Of a stretch of DNA of 64,000 nt, positions 1 to 8,198 are shown piece after piece. The stretch is from Isobaculum melis (GTDB taxonomy: Bacteria > Bacillota > Bacilli > Lactobacillales > Carnobacteriaceae), in contig NZ_FOHA01000012.1 of assembly GCF_900111355.1 (NCBI RefSeq), positions 21,570-85,569 of the forward strand, given 5' to 3'. How positions within the stretch are numbered: the stretch's first letter is position 1; every line of letters begins with the position of its first letter. A program made the position numbers and the translations under genes. The notes under the pieces are model-generated. The model had not been told where the DNA came from. It was given only the letters and a program-made list of their open reading frames with translations, and searched no databases.

Positions 1-1
1 A

Positions 2-799
2 GAAGTAAAAAGGATTGATCAAGAAGCCATTATTCAGCTAGAGAAAAAATATCAAACGGGGACGATTTCTTTTGATGATTCGTTTAAGCTAGAGATGGTA
101 AGAAGTATTCAAGCAGGGGATTTTTCATTTGATTTTGATTCAGATGAAGAAACAACTAATCTAGCATCTGCTGATTTATTTGCTACAAGACAAGGATTAT
201 TAAATCATATGCAAAGTACGGTTGGGTTCGTTGCATTTGTGATGATGATTGTTGTAATCTTATTTTTCGCAGAAGATTTTACAACAAATAGTATTCGTAA
301 TATCTTTACTTATCAATTTGATAAGTGGCGGTATTTTTTGAATAAATGGATTTTCGGTGCATTGATTGCGTTGTTTCTATTATTTAGCTATCATTTATTA
401 AACTTTATTGTGTCGCTTTTTCTTTTTCCAATTGATCATGATGTTTTTCGTTTATTAGAACAACTGCTAAAAGTAACCGTTGCGCAATATCCTTTATTTT
501 TAACACAATTTTCATTAGCCTTTGCCCTAATATTCATTACAAGAAAAAAGAGTATCGCTATTTTATTAGCTTTTATTTCACCTGTTTTACTGGCTTTTCT
601 TTTGGACCAGATTGTCACTAGATTGCACTTACCTACTAGCTTAAACTTTAAACCATTTCTTTATCTCACACAATATGGGCAGGGGGAGCACTTGACTTTA
701 TTGCCTATTCTACAAACATTAGTTGGCAGTAGCATCGTGATTATCTGTTATGCTTTACTTGGCTGGTTAGGATTTTCTAGATATATAAATAAACAATGA
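2..799 (+). CDS. ABC-2 type transporter permease (5' end outside window)
   Basis: The reading frame is open from the left edge, so this is the C-terminal 265 residues of a longer gene; the ATG at 95 is internal and not the start. The visible part begins with a soluble charged stretch and then has about six hydrophobic helices (for example residues VGFVAFVMMIVVILFF and FGALIALFLLFSYHLL), as in ABC-2 permeases with a large extracellular loop between helices 1 and 2. It probably exports a peptide, lipid or antibiotic together with an ATPase encoded further left. The stop codon overlaps the next ATG (ATGA), and the following histidine kinase suggests a sensor-controlled ABC resistance cluster. 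The permease call is firm in general; the substrate is unknown. Confidence 0.7.
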   Translation, partial: EVKRIDQEAIIQLEKKYQTGTISFDDSFKLEMVRSIQAGDFSFDFDSDEETTNLASADLFATRQGLLNHMQSTVGFVAFVMMIVVILFFAEDFTTNSIRNIFTYQFDKWRYFLNKWIFGALIALFLLFSYHLLNFIVSLFLFPIDHDVFRLLEQLLKVTVAQYPLFLTQFSLAFALIFITRKKSIAILLAFISPVLLAFLLDQIVTRLHLPTSLNFKPFLYLTQYGQGEHLTLLPILQTLVGSSIVIICYALLGWLGFSRYINKQ

Positions 800-816
800 T
801 AGAAAGGAAGCAGCAT

Positions 817-1743
817 ATGCTATTTAGATTTCTGATTATTTTTATTCTTGGCGCCCTGTTTGGTTTCTTTCTTTGTCAAATTGTTTTAAAAAAGGAAATG
901 AAACGGTTAACGCATAAATTAAGCAGCATTCGAACAAGTAAATCAAATGAGCGATTACTATCCTCACTGGGGCAGCTTGCCCTGGCAGATTTTATTCGAG
1001 AAGTGAATTTAACCCTTGATGAGGAAGTTAAGAATAATTTGATTTTGGAAGAAAAGGGACAACTCTTAAGGCAGTCCATGACGAATATGTCTCATGATTT
1101 AAGAACACCACTCACTTCTATTCTAGGTTATTTAAAATTAGCAACACAACCAGGAATCGCCGAAGATGAGCAACGCAGATATTTAGAGGTTGTGAAGAAT
1201 AAGTCGCTTAATTTACAGCAATTAATTGAACAATTTTTCTTGCTTTCTCGTGTGGAATCTGAGATTGTTCAAGTAAAGCAACAACCAACTGAATTAACAG
1301 CAATTCTGCAAGAAGTCATTGCAAGTTATTATGAGGACTTTATCCAGCAAACGATTCAACCTGTGATTGAAATGCCTGAGAATGCGGTTTGGTGTCTTGG
1401 AGATGAGGATGCACTGCGTCGGGTGTTTAATAATCTGCTGCAAAATATGGTAAAGCATGAAGGGAAAAGCGCTGAAATTAAATTAGCTTATGATGGAAAT
1501 AAAAAATGGGTGTTAATTTATTTTACAAACCATCTAGCGAATATTAATCAAGCTGAAGCTGAACGCTTTTTTGAAAGGTTTTATACAGCAGACAGAATGC
1601 GCAGTGGGCAAAATACTGGTCTTGGGCTTTCTATTGTGAAAGAGCTGATGGAAAAAATGGGTGGGGCTGCAACTGCTTCTGCTTGGGAGCAGGAAAACCG
1701 TTTTACAATTTTGTTACGGCTTCAGGTAGCGGTAGAGAAATAA
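817..1743 (+). CDS. Sensor histidine kinase
   Basis: Membrane histidine kinase of about 308 residues, expected to autophosphorylate and pass phosphate to a response regulator outside the window. One N-terminal membrane helix (FLIIFILGALFGFFLC) is followed by a short linker, the H-box SHDLRTPLTS (H near residue 93), the N-box NNLLQNMVKHEG and the G-box GLGLSIVKEL near residue 268. There is no recognisable extracellular sensor domain, as in intramembrane-sensing kinases tied to ABC transporters. An ATG at 796 overlaps the permease stop, but AGAAAGGAAG at 801-810 is ideally spaced for the ATG at 817, so that start is preferred. Co-transcription with the permease suggests the kinase senses the transporter or its substrate (inference). 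Confidence 0.85.
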   Translation: MLFRFLIIFILGALFGFFLCQIVLKKEMKRLTHKLSSIRTSKSNERLLSSLGQLALADFIREVNLTLDEEVKNNLILEEKGQLLRQSMTNMSHDLRTPLTSILGYLKLATQPGIAEDEQRRYLEVVKNKSLNLQQLIEQFFLLSRVESEIVQVKQQPTELTAILQEVIASYYEDFIQQTIQPVIEMPENAVWCLGDEDALRRVFNNLLQNMVKHEGKSAEIKLAYDGNKKWVLIYFTNHLANINQAEAERFFERFYTADRMRSGQNTGLGLSIVKELMEKMGGAATASAWEQENRFTILLRLQVAVEK

Positions 1744-1749
1744 AAAGAA

Positions 1750-2139
1750 TTACTTCTGTAGCTCTTTTTTCAATAAGGTAATATCCAATATAGAATGTAC
1801 AACTTTTTGATTATCCCAAAAATTGTCGTGGCTGTACCTAGGTATCAAGTGAGCATGAAAATGTGTCCCTGTCTCCATAACTTTACCATTATTTTGAATA
1901 ATGCTTACTCCTAAAACATTAAACTTCTCTTCAAAAATAGTCATAATCTTTTTTTCTAGTTTTATTAATTCTAGCAATTCATGCTCAGGTATTTCTATCA
2001 TATTTTTATAATGTTTTTTTGAAATGATTAAGAGATGCCCAACTTGAATTGGATCAGTATCCAAAACAACAAAATAGTTCTCTGTTTCAACTAATATATC
2101 TTTACTTTTTATTTTAGTACAAAAAATACAGTCAACCAT
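1750..2139 (-). CDS. HIT family protein (histidine triad nucleotide hydrolase)
   Basis: A 129-residue protein of the HIT superfamily, which hydrolyses or transfers nucleotidyl groups such as AMP-lysine or dinucleoside polyphosphates in the cytoplasm. The catalytic triad motif THFHAHLIPRY (H-phi-H-phi-H) lies near the C-terminus, and the N-terminus has a CxxC-like pair (DCIFCTK) as in Zn-binding Hit proteins. The start at 2139 is chosen because AAGAGG sits 8 nt upstream; the frame stays open further upstream, but that region is the hairpin between this gene and the ABC-F gene. It is transcribed in the same direction as the ABC-F gene. Family assignment is firm; the physiological substrate cannot be read from sequence. 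Confidence 0.88.
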   Translation of the reverse strand: MVDCIFCTKIKSKDILVETENYFVVLDTDPIQVGHLLIISKKHYKNMIEIPEHELLELIKLEKKIMTIFEEKFNVLGVSIIQNNGKVMETGTHFHAHLIPRYSHDNFWDNQKVVHSILDITLLKKELQK

Positions 2140-2181
2140 CAGTTTATCCTCTTTTCTCATAATTTTTAAAATCGTATAATA

Positions 2182-2235
2182 AAAAATATCTTGGCAATTT
2201 TCAGTTCTATTTCTGAATCTTACCAAGATATTTTT
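2182..2235 (-). terminator. Long hairpin between ABC-F and HIT genes
   Basis: A perfect 13-bp inverted repeat (AAAAATATCTTGG at 2182-2194, CCAAGATATTTTT at 2223-2235) encloses a second nested stem (TTCAG/CTGAA). T-rich sequence follows on the minus strand, so it can terminate ABC-F transcription; a T-run also follows on the plus strand. It also lies just upstream of the HIT start and could act as a leader structure. Confidence 0.6.
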
Positions 2236-2270
2236 CTATTTAAAGACGTTTATTGTAAACCATTATTTGA

Positions 2271-3899
2271 TTATGCTTGATATAATTTTTCTACTTGTTC
2301 TTGTACATTTTTATCTTCTAAGAATTCATCATAAGTTGTATCAGCACGATCAACAACACCGTTATCAGATACTTCAATAATGCGGTTTGCAATGGTTTGG
2401 ATGAACTGGTGGTCATGAGAACCGAATAATAATGCCCCTTTAAAGGCGATTAGTCCATCATTTAGCGCTGTGATTGATTCAAGATCTAAGTGATTGGTTG
2501 GATCATCAAGTACTAAGACGTTTGCTTTGCTTAACATCATTTTAGAAAGCATACAACGGACTTTTTCTCCCCCTGACAAGACAGAAACTTGTTTCATAAC
2601 ATCTTCCCCAGAAAATAGCATACGACCTAGGAAGCCACGTAAGAAGGTATTGTCGCTTTCTTCTTTTGAAGCAAATTGACGTAACCAATCCACAATGTTT
2701 AATTCACTATTGTTGAAGTATTCTGAGTTATCTTTTGGCAAGTACGCTTGACTTGTTGTCACGCCCCATTTGTAAGTGCCTGAATCTGGCTCTAATTCGC
2801 CAGAGATGATTTTAAATAAGGTTGTAATCGCAATATCGTTACGGCCAATAAAGGCTGTTTTGTCTTCTTTATTGAGTGAGAAAGTAATGTTGTCTAAAAC
2901 TTTCACGCCATCAATGGTTTTAGATAGGTTTTCAACGCGTAATAAATCATTACCGATTTCTCTTTCAGGTGTAAATCCAACAAATGGATAACGTCGTGAA
3001 GAAGGTTGAATGTCATCTAAGGTAATTTTTTCTAGCATTTTTTTACGAGAAGTTGCTTGTTTTGATTTAGATGCGTTTGCGCTAAATCTTGCAATAAAGT
3101 CTTGTAATTCTTTGATTTGTTCTTCTTTTTTAGCATTTGAATCTTGTGCTAATCTTGATGCTAATTGGCTTGATTCTAGCCAGAAGTCATAGTTTCCTAC
3201 ATATAATTTAATTTTTCCAAAGTCAACGTCTGCCATATGTGTACATACTTTATTTAAGAAGTGACGGTCATGGGATACAACAATGACTGTATTCGGGAAA
3301 TTAATTAAGAATTCTTCTAACCATTGAATTGATTTTGTGTCCAATCCATTGGTCGGCTCATCTAGTAAAAGAATGTCAGGCTTACCAAATAAAGCTTGGG
3401 CCAGCAAGACTTTAACTTTTTCTCCACCGGTTAATTCGCTCATTGTTTTTTGTTGTAGGGTTTCATCAATGCCTAATCCTTGTAAAAGAACAGCTGCTTC
3501 TGATTCTGCTTCCCAACCGCCTAATTCACCGAATTCACCTTCTAATTCAGCAGCACGAATACCATCTTCATCTGTAAAGTCTTCTTTCATATAAATGGCA
3601 TTTTTTTCTTGCATCACTTCATACAGACGTTTATAGCCCATAATCACTGTATCTAGGACATTATATTCTTCATAATCATAGTGGTTTTGACGTAACATGG
3701 TTAAACGTTCGCCTGCACTAATATTGACATCTCCTGATGTTGGTTGGACATCTCCTGATAATACTTTTAGAAATGTTGATTTTCCTGCACCATTGGCACC
3801 GATTAATCCGTAGCAGTTACCTGGTGTGAATTTAATATTGACTTCATCAAAAAGTTTGCGATCTGAAAATTGCAAACCGACGTTTGTTACTGTAATCAT
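2271..3899 (-). CDS. ABC-F family ATPase (YkpA/YbiT type)
   Basis: Soluble protein of 542 residues with two ABC ATPase domains and no membrane segments: the ABC-F class, which acts on the ribosome as translation factors or antibiotic-protection proteins. Domain 1 has a normal Walker A (GANGAGKST), signature (LTGGEKV) and Walker B (LLLDEPTNGLD). The linker between domains is rich in Lys/Gln and alpha-helical. Domain 2 is unusual: Walker A reads GRNDIAITT, lacking the invariant Lys, and Walker B ends in DDP instead of DEP; its signature (LSGGEKV) is intact. This pattern resembles the housekeeping YkpA/YbiT subgroup more than dedicated resistance proteins (family comparison from memory). It is monocistronic, ending in the hairpin at 2182-2235. 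Confidence 0.88.
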   Translation of the reverse strand: MITVTNVGLQFSDRKLFDEVNIKFTPGNCYGLIGANGAGKSTFLKVLSGDVQPTSGDVNISAGERLTMLRQNHYDYEEYNVLDTVIMGYKRLYEVMQEKNAIYMKEDFTDEDGIRAAELEGEFGELGGWEAESEAAVLLQGLGIDETLQQKTMSELTGGEKVKVLLAQALFGKPDILLLDEPTNGLDTKSIQWLEEFLINFPNTVIVVSHDRHFLNKVCTHMADVDFGKIKLYVGNYDFWLESSQLASRLAQDSNAKKEEQIKELQDFIARFSANASKSKQATSRKKMLEKITLDDIQPSSRRYPFVGFTPEREIGNDLLRVENLSKTIDGVKVLDNITFSLNKEDKTAFIGRNDIAITTLFKIISGELEPDSGTYKWGVTTSQAYLPKDNSEYFNNSELNIVDWLRQFASKEESDNTFLRGFLGRMLFSGEDVMKQVSVLSGGEKVRCMLSKMMLSKANVLVLDDPTNHLDLESITALNDGLIAFKGALLFGSHDHQFIQTIANRIIEVSDNGVVDRADTTYDEFLEDKNVQEQVEKLYQA

Positions 3900-4117
3900 A
3901 AATTTGTTCCCTCTATTCGTTTTTTTATCTCATCACATTCTATCATAAACTAGGGTTAAATACTACATGATAAAGGGTTATCTAAAAATGAGCAGCAGCT
4001 ATCATGACCCTACTTTACTAGATAGGATATTTCTTTATTTTGAGAATACATGCTTTCGATTACATTAAATAGGCTATCTAATCATGCGACATAACTTGTC
4101 ATCGTTTGAATATTCTC

Positions 4118-4147
4118 TTGACAAAAAGGAACGCATGTTCTTATAAT
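4118..4147 (+). promoter_or_regulatory. Promoter with LexA/DinR-type SOS box for the VOC gene
   Basis: A -35 TTGACA (4118-4123) and -10 TATAAT (4142-4147), both perfect, are separated by 18 nt. Inside the spacer lies the palindrome GAACGCATGTTC (4129-4140), which fits the Gram-positive LexA core GAACRNRYGTTY. A repressor bound there would block RNA polymerase. Confidence 0.75.
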
Positions 4148-4186
4148 AGTATTGAATAAAATAACAACTATTGGGAGTGAACAGTC

Positions 4187-4558
4187 ATGTTAGATCATTT
4201 TACCATTAAGGTAACTGATATTGAAAAAAGTAAAGTCTTTTACAAAAATCTACTCGCAACATTGAATGCAGAAATTAAATTAGATTTTGGTAAAACTGTT
4301 AGTTTTGGTGATATTGGCTTTTCTGGTGGTGATCCTGGTGGCTATTTTTGGATAGCTGAAGGTAAACCGCAACATATTCACTTTGCTTTCAACGCTAAAT
4401 CCAAACAAGAAGTTGATCGTTTTTATCTGACAGCATTGGAGTTAGGCGGAACAAGCAATGGAGAACCGGGTTTTAGAGACTATCATGAAAACTATTATGC
4501 TACATTTATTTATGACTTAGATGGCTACAATATTGAAGCTGTTTATCATGGTGAATAA
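4187..4558 (+). CDS. VOC family protein (glyoxalase/bleomycin-resistance fold)
   Basis: A 123-residue single-domain protein of the vicinal-oxygen-chelate superfamily, whose members are metal-dependent lyases/dioxygenases or drug-binding proteins. The N-terminal MLDHFTIKV strand supplies the first metal ligand (His4), HIHFAF a second, and NIEAVYH a Glu ligand near the C-terminus, as in glyoxalase-like enzymes. RBS GGGAGTGA precedes the ATG. It stands alone behind a consensus promoter carrying an SOS box, so it may be induced by DNA damage (inference), which would fit a detoxifying or bleomycin-binding role. The exact substrate is unknown. Confidence 0.82.
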   Translation: MLDHFTIKVTDIEKSKVFYKNLLATLNAEIKLDFGKTVSFGDIGFSGGDPGGYFWIAEGKPQHIHFAFNAKSKQEVDRFYLTALELGGTSNGEPGFRDYHENYYATFIYDLDGYNIEAVYHGE

Positions 4559-4600
4559 AACAAAAAATGAAATAGAATAGTGAATCTCATTTTCAAAATA

Positions 4601-4806
4601 AGGTAGGTTTTGAGATGAAGCTTGGCTGATGCACATTAAAAACTGCTTTAGACGCTACTTTAGAAGAGAAATTAATCACCGAGCAACACGTGATTGAATC
4701 TTTGATACAAAAAATTTTTTGACAAATAGCAGCATGTTTAAAAGGGGAAGCCGTTTATGTCGATACTGACGGGCTATCCCCTCTTCTAGATGAAAAATCA
4801 GCTTAG
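4601..4806 (+). pseudogene. Decayed, internally deleted copy of the FUSC-type gene at 5996
   Basis: From the ribosome-binding site (AGGTAGGTTTTGAG) onwards this matches the start of the gene at 5996, then jumps to the part of that gene beginning near 6428. The junction falls at CTACTTTAG, which occurs twice in the intact gene (6036-6044 and 6420-6428), so 384 bp (128 codons) were lost between 9-bp repeats. Codon 5 is TGA where the intact gene has TTA, and a second in-frame TGA replaces GGG further on. Similarity fades near 4800, where the neighbouring minus-strand gene ends. It cannot encode a functional protein. Confidence 0.85.
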
Positions 4807-5334
4807 TTCTTCACTCATAATTTCATAAACCTGATTTTCTTCGGTTATGATTTTAATTTGAAGAAAATCAAAGCCATCTCTTTTAACATCTTCCCAAGCG
4901 ACCCGTCTATCATCTATCAACACCACATTGCCCTCTGAATCAAAGCTGTAATCTTCTTTCTCACTTTCATAATCAATACCTAGTCCTACAGCTAACTCAA
5001 TGGTTCTTACTTTTTCTGAAGGGTATTTTTTTAAGCTTCTATTTTTAACAAATAATGGGTCATGTTCATAACAAAACATATTGTCATACCCATATAAAGC
5101 CCCATCAAATAGCACAATTTCCTCATTAGAATCATGACTTTTAGCAATGATTAGGATGGGTTCAGCAAGCTTTTCATTTGTTATCAAGCAATCATTTTCA
5201 AGATAGATTAAATCCCCTGAATAAAATATTTCAAACCAATCATGTGGAAGTTTAGGCTCAATTTTTAATTCTAAAAAATCATTTTCAGCAATAAATGTTG
5301 CATGTTCTTTTAAATATGTAGGGATATGATTCAT
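4798..5334 (-). CDS. Hypothetical protein (orphan, acidic)
   Basis: A 178-residue soluble, acidic protein with no signal peptide or membrane segment; I do not recognise the family. It is rich in aromatic and acidic residues, as many small toxin-immunity or SMI1-like proteins are, but no diagnostic motif is seen. The ATG at 5334 is chosen because AAAGGAG (about 5346-5352) precedes it; an upstream ATG at 5367 lies inside the preceding gene. It forms an operon with the gene at 5354-5815, and its stop codon overlaps the end of the FUSC pseudogene. Confidence 0.6.
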   Translation of the reverse strand: MNHIPTYLKEHATFIAENDFLELKIEPKLPHDWFEIFYSGDLIYLENDCLITNEKLAEPILIIAKSHDSNEEIVLFDGALYGYDNMFCYEHDPLFVKNRSLKKYPSEKVRTIELAVGLGIDYESEKEDYSFDSEGNVVLIDDRRVAWEDVKRDGFDFLQIKIITEENQVYEIMSEELS

Positions 5335-5353
5335 TGTGTATTCTACTCCTTTT

Positions 5354-5815
5354 TTATTGGAAATCATTTAAATAGTTTTGGATTTTTTTCCGATCATTAG
5401 CTAGTGGCTTAAATTTTTTTTGAAAATCTAGGAATTCTTTTTTGTAGCCTAATGCGCGCATTTTATAAATCGTATCAAAAATATGTAGCGCAATACAAGG
5501 ATCATCAAGATAAGGAATCAGTTGTGGGGCCAAATAGGCATATTTTCTCTTCCCTAGCAGCATCACAAAACTCTGTCTCCCACGTTTTGCCTGTTTATTT
5601 TGAATGATTTTTAGTAGTAGTTTGATTTGTCTTTCATCAAATTGAAACTTTTTATCCGTTTGGATAAGCTGTCTAAGCTGTTCACCCATAGCCCATAATT
5701 TACTTTCAAAAGGCAAAGAATAGATAATTCCTAATCTATTTGGAGGTAAATCTTCTAGCATTTTACTTGGAATGAGTTTAATTGCATCTTCTAATAGACT
5801 GTTTACTTCTTCCAT
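5354..5815 (-). CDS. Hypothetical protein (possibly helical-repeat)
   Basis: A 153-residue soluble protein, mostly predicted helical, with basic stretches (KQAKRGRQ, FLGKRKYAYL-like region); family not recognised. The pattern of paired amphipathic helices (PYLDDPCIALHIFDTIYKM) resembles short HEAT-like repeats, but this is only an impression. A good RBS (AGGAGG, 7 nt before the ATG at 5815) supports the start. It is the first gene of a two-gene operon with the orphan at 4798-5334. The pair sits between a dead and an intact copy of the same membrane gene, suggesting an inserted module. Confidence 0.6.
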   Translation of the reverse strand: MEEVNSLLEDAIKLIPSKMLEDLPPNRLGIIYSLPFESKLWAMGEQLRQLIQTDKKFQFDERQIKLLLKIIQNKQAKRGRQSFVMLLGKRKYAYLAPQLIPYLDDPCIALHIFDTIYKMRALGYKKEFLDFQKKFKPLANDRKKIQNYLNDFQ

Positions 5816-5995
5816 CAATTAGCCTCCTTCCTTACTTTGTTCTCTTCATTAAATAACACTTCATCTATTGATTGGCAGAATGTACCTGAATTCAAATATA
5901 ACATAACAAAATGGCATTGCACATTACTTTTTCTCTTAAAAACTGTTCTGTTATGATATGATAATTCATATAAAATATTAAAGGTAGGTTTTGAG

Positions 5996-6961
5996 ATGAA
6001 AATTGGCTTACGCACACTAAAAACTGCCTTGGGCGCTACTTTAGCACTGATAATGGCACAACTGTTACATTTGGATTATGCAATTTCAGCTGGGATTATT
6101 GTGATTTTAAGTGTCCAAAACACAAAAATGGATTCTTTTAAATTAGCAAGTCAACGGTTACTTTCTACGGTACTTGCACTTGGAATTAGCTCTGCATTAT
6201 TTGCATTACTTGGTTACCAGCCTTATGTATTTGGCTTGTATTTGCTCTTATTTATTCCAGTAACCGCAAAATTGAAAGTGACAGATGGGATTGTGGTTAG
6301 TTCGGTTTTAGTAACACATTTATATATTGAGCAGTCGATTGCTCTGCATTGGCAAATCAATGAATTGTTATTAATGTTTGTTGGGGCTGGCATTGGGATT
6401 TTAATGAATTTGTATATGCCTACTTTAGAGGAAAAATTGATTGCTGAACAGCGCGCAATTGAATCTTTAATGCAACGGATTCTTGGGCAAATGGCACATA
6501 GTTTAAAAGAGGAAGCTGTTTATGTAGATACTGATGGACTATTCCCTCTCTTAGATCAAAAATTAGTTGATGCGGAGATTATGGCGGAGCAACAGTTCAA
6601 TAATGTAATTTTTGAGCGGGCACATTACTATGTGAAATATTTTGATATGCGTCATTTACAATTTACGATTTTAGCCTTGATGAAGCAGCATTTGATTCAT
6701 TTTGATGTGACCAATGAGCAAAGTGAGCAGTTGGCGATTTTGGTTGGAAATACTGCGGTTTGTTTGGATGAAAATAATCCAGTGACTGAGCTTGTTAAGG
6801 ATGTGGATCAGTTATTAGAAGTATTTAGAAAGAGTCCATTGCCTCAAACTCGGGAGGAATTTGAGAATCGGGCAACACTTTTTCAGTTTTTGAATGATTT
6901 TCATCATTTATTGGAAGTGAAGCGGGAATTTTATGAACATTTACACCCCAAAGAAAATTAA
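5996..6961 (+). CDS. FUSC/aromatic-acid-exporter family membrane protein (ArAE_1, YqjA-like)
   Basis: A 321-residue protein with about five N-terminal membrane helices (roughly residues 7-145) and a C-terminal soluble, mostly helical domain (about 150-321). This is the layout of the Gram-positive ArAE_1 / ArAE_1_C family, related to half-size aromatic-acid exporters; function in this family is largely inferred. The N-terminal sequence GLRTLKTALGATLALIMAQ and the ISAGIIVILSVQNTKM region are typical. RBS GGTAGG precedes the ATG. A bidirectional terminator follows at once. A degraded paralogue lies 1.2 kb upstream (4601-4806). Confidence 0.82.
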   Translation: MKIGLRTLKTALGATLALIMAQLLHLDYAISAGIIVILSVQNTKMDSFKLASQRLLSTVLALGISSALFALLGYQPYVFGLYLLLFIPVTAKLKVTDGIVVSSVLVTHLYIEQSIALHWQINELLLMFVGAGIGILMNLYMPTLEEKLIAEQRAIESLMQRILGQMAHSLKEEAVYVDTDGLFPLLDQKLVDAEIMAEQQFNNVIFERAHYYVKYFDMRHLQFTILALMKQHLIHFDVTNEQSEQLAILVGNTAVCLDENNPVTELVKDVDQLLEVFRKSPLPQTREEFENRATLFQFLNDFHHLLEVKREFYEHLHPKEN

Positions 6962-6967
6962 GACAAT

Positions 6968-7018
6968 AAAAAGCACGACTTCACACAATCATTTCTTATT
7001 TGTGTGAAGTCGTGTTTT
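6968..7018. terminator. Bidirectional rho-independent terminator
   Basis: A perfect 15-bp stem (CACGACTTCACACAA at 6974-6988, its complement at 7000-7014) with an 11-nt loop, flanked by an A-run on the left and TTTT on the right. It serves the convergent FUSC gene and the M20 peptidase operon. Confidence 0.92.
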
Positions 7019-7037
7019 CACTTCTAATCGTCTCACT

Positions 7038-8186
7038 TTATTTCAAATATTCTTTTACAATTCGCTCATTGATTTCAATCATTTGATAAAAATCGTCAAT
7101 CTTCACAAATTCATTTGGCTGATGTGCATACTTTGTTTCGCCTGGTCCTAAAATTAAAATTGGAAATTCTTTTTTCACTCGTCCAAATTGTGAACCATCT
7201 GTATAACCTGTCATACCAAATATATTCGCTTCTCTTTGCGTAACTTCTGTTACGACTTTTTGCGTTAAAATAGTGAATGGATTGTCTACTTCCGTTCTAA
7301 CGGAAGGTAAGTCATTAATAAATTCAATCTCTGCTTTAAAATCTGGTACAGTATTTGTTAAATGAGCAATCATTTCTTTAAATTGTTGTTTTAATTCTTC
7401 GTGATCTTGAGTTTTAATTGTACGGATATCAATTTCTACTGTACATTTATCTGGTACAACATTGGTTCCATTACCAGCATTGATAATATCTAAGCTGGAA
7501 GTTGATGCACCAACTAATTCATCAATTGATTTAGAAAAATCAAAGTTTTTTTTGAATGCATTTAAAACAAGTAACATATGTTCAATTGCATTGACTCCTT
7601 GATCTGGCATTGAACCATGTGCAGTTTTTCCATAAGTGGTAATACGAGGCCATAATGCACCTTTATGTGCAACACCGATTGCAACATTGGTTGGCTCTCC
7701 AATGACTAGAGCATCTAAATCATCTGCATAACCTTTATCTACTAGTTGTCCAGAACCAATAGCGCTGGTTTCTTCTCCAACTGTTGCCAACAGCTTAATT
7801 GTCCCTTTAAAATCAGCACCTGCTTCTTTCAAACGAATCATTGCAACAACTGCCGCAATTAAGCCTGATTTCATATCACACGTACCTCGACCAAATAATA
7901 AACCATCTTTTTCAAGCGCCGCAAAGGGATCATTTTCCCATGGAATTTCCCCAATAGGAACTACATCCATATGTCCAGAAAAGCCAAGAACTGGACCTTC
8001 TTCTTTTCCTTTTAAGGTTGCAACTAATTGATTTCTGCCTGCACTATATTCAACTTGCTCACAAGGAATATCGTAGCTAGTCAATAATTTTTCTAGTTTA
8101 TCTGCTACTATTTTCTCATCACTTAACACACTTTTTATTTGTACCACTTCTTTTAATAAATCTAACGCTTCTTGATTGTTCATCAT
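7038..8186 (-). CDS. M20 family metallopeptidase/deacylase (ArgE/DapE type)
   Basis: A 382-residue cytoplasmic zinc enzyme of the ArgE/DapE family, which removes acyl or succinyl groups from amino acids or cleaves dipeptides. Metal and catalytic motifs are in order: GFSGHMDVVP (first His/Asp), FGRGTCDMKSGL (bridging Asp), GEETSAIGSG (catalytic Glu-Glu), VIGEPT, and the C-terminal YAHQPNEFV His. The central lid domain (roughly 175-290) is present, and length is normal. It is the last gene of a three-gene operon with the MFS exporter (13-nt gap) and the M20D amidohydrolase. Succinyl-DAP desuccinylase is an alternative name, but the operon context argues for a catabolic N-acyl-amino-acid or peptide role. 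Confidence 0.85.
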   Translation of the reverse strand: MMNNQEALDLLKEVVQIKSVLSDEKIVADKLEKLLTSYDIPCEQVEYSAGRNQLVATLKGKEEGPVLGFSGHMDVVPIGEIPWENDPFAALEKDGLLFGRGTCDMKSGLIAAVVAMIRLKEAGADFKGTIKLLATVGEETSAIGSGQLVDKGYADDLDALVIGEPTNVAIGVAHKGALWPRITTYGKTAHGSMPDQGVNAIEHMLLVLNAFKKNFDFSKSIDELVGASTSSLDIINAGNGTNVVPDKCTVEIDIRTIKTQDHEELKQQFKEMIAHLTNTVPDFKAEIEFINDLPSVRTEVDNPFTILTQKVVTEVTQREANIFGMTGYTDGSQFGRVKKEFPILILGPGETKYAHQPNEFVKIDDFYQMIEINERIVKEYLK

Positions 8187-8198
8187 TTGATTCGCCCC

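Noticed and set aside
5815..6015. 66-codon minus-strand frame ending at the start of the orphan gene at 5354-5815
   Set aside because: It begins inside the FUSC gene on the opposite strand and covers the promoter region; no RBS and no protein-like composition.
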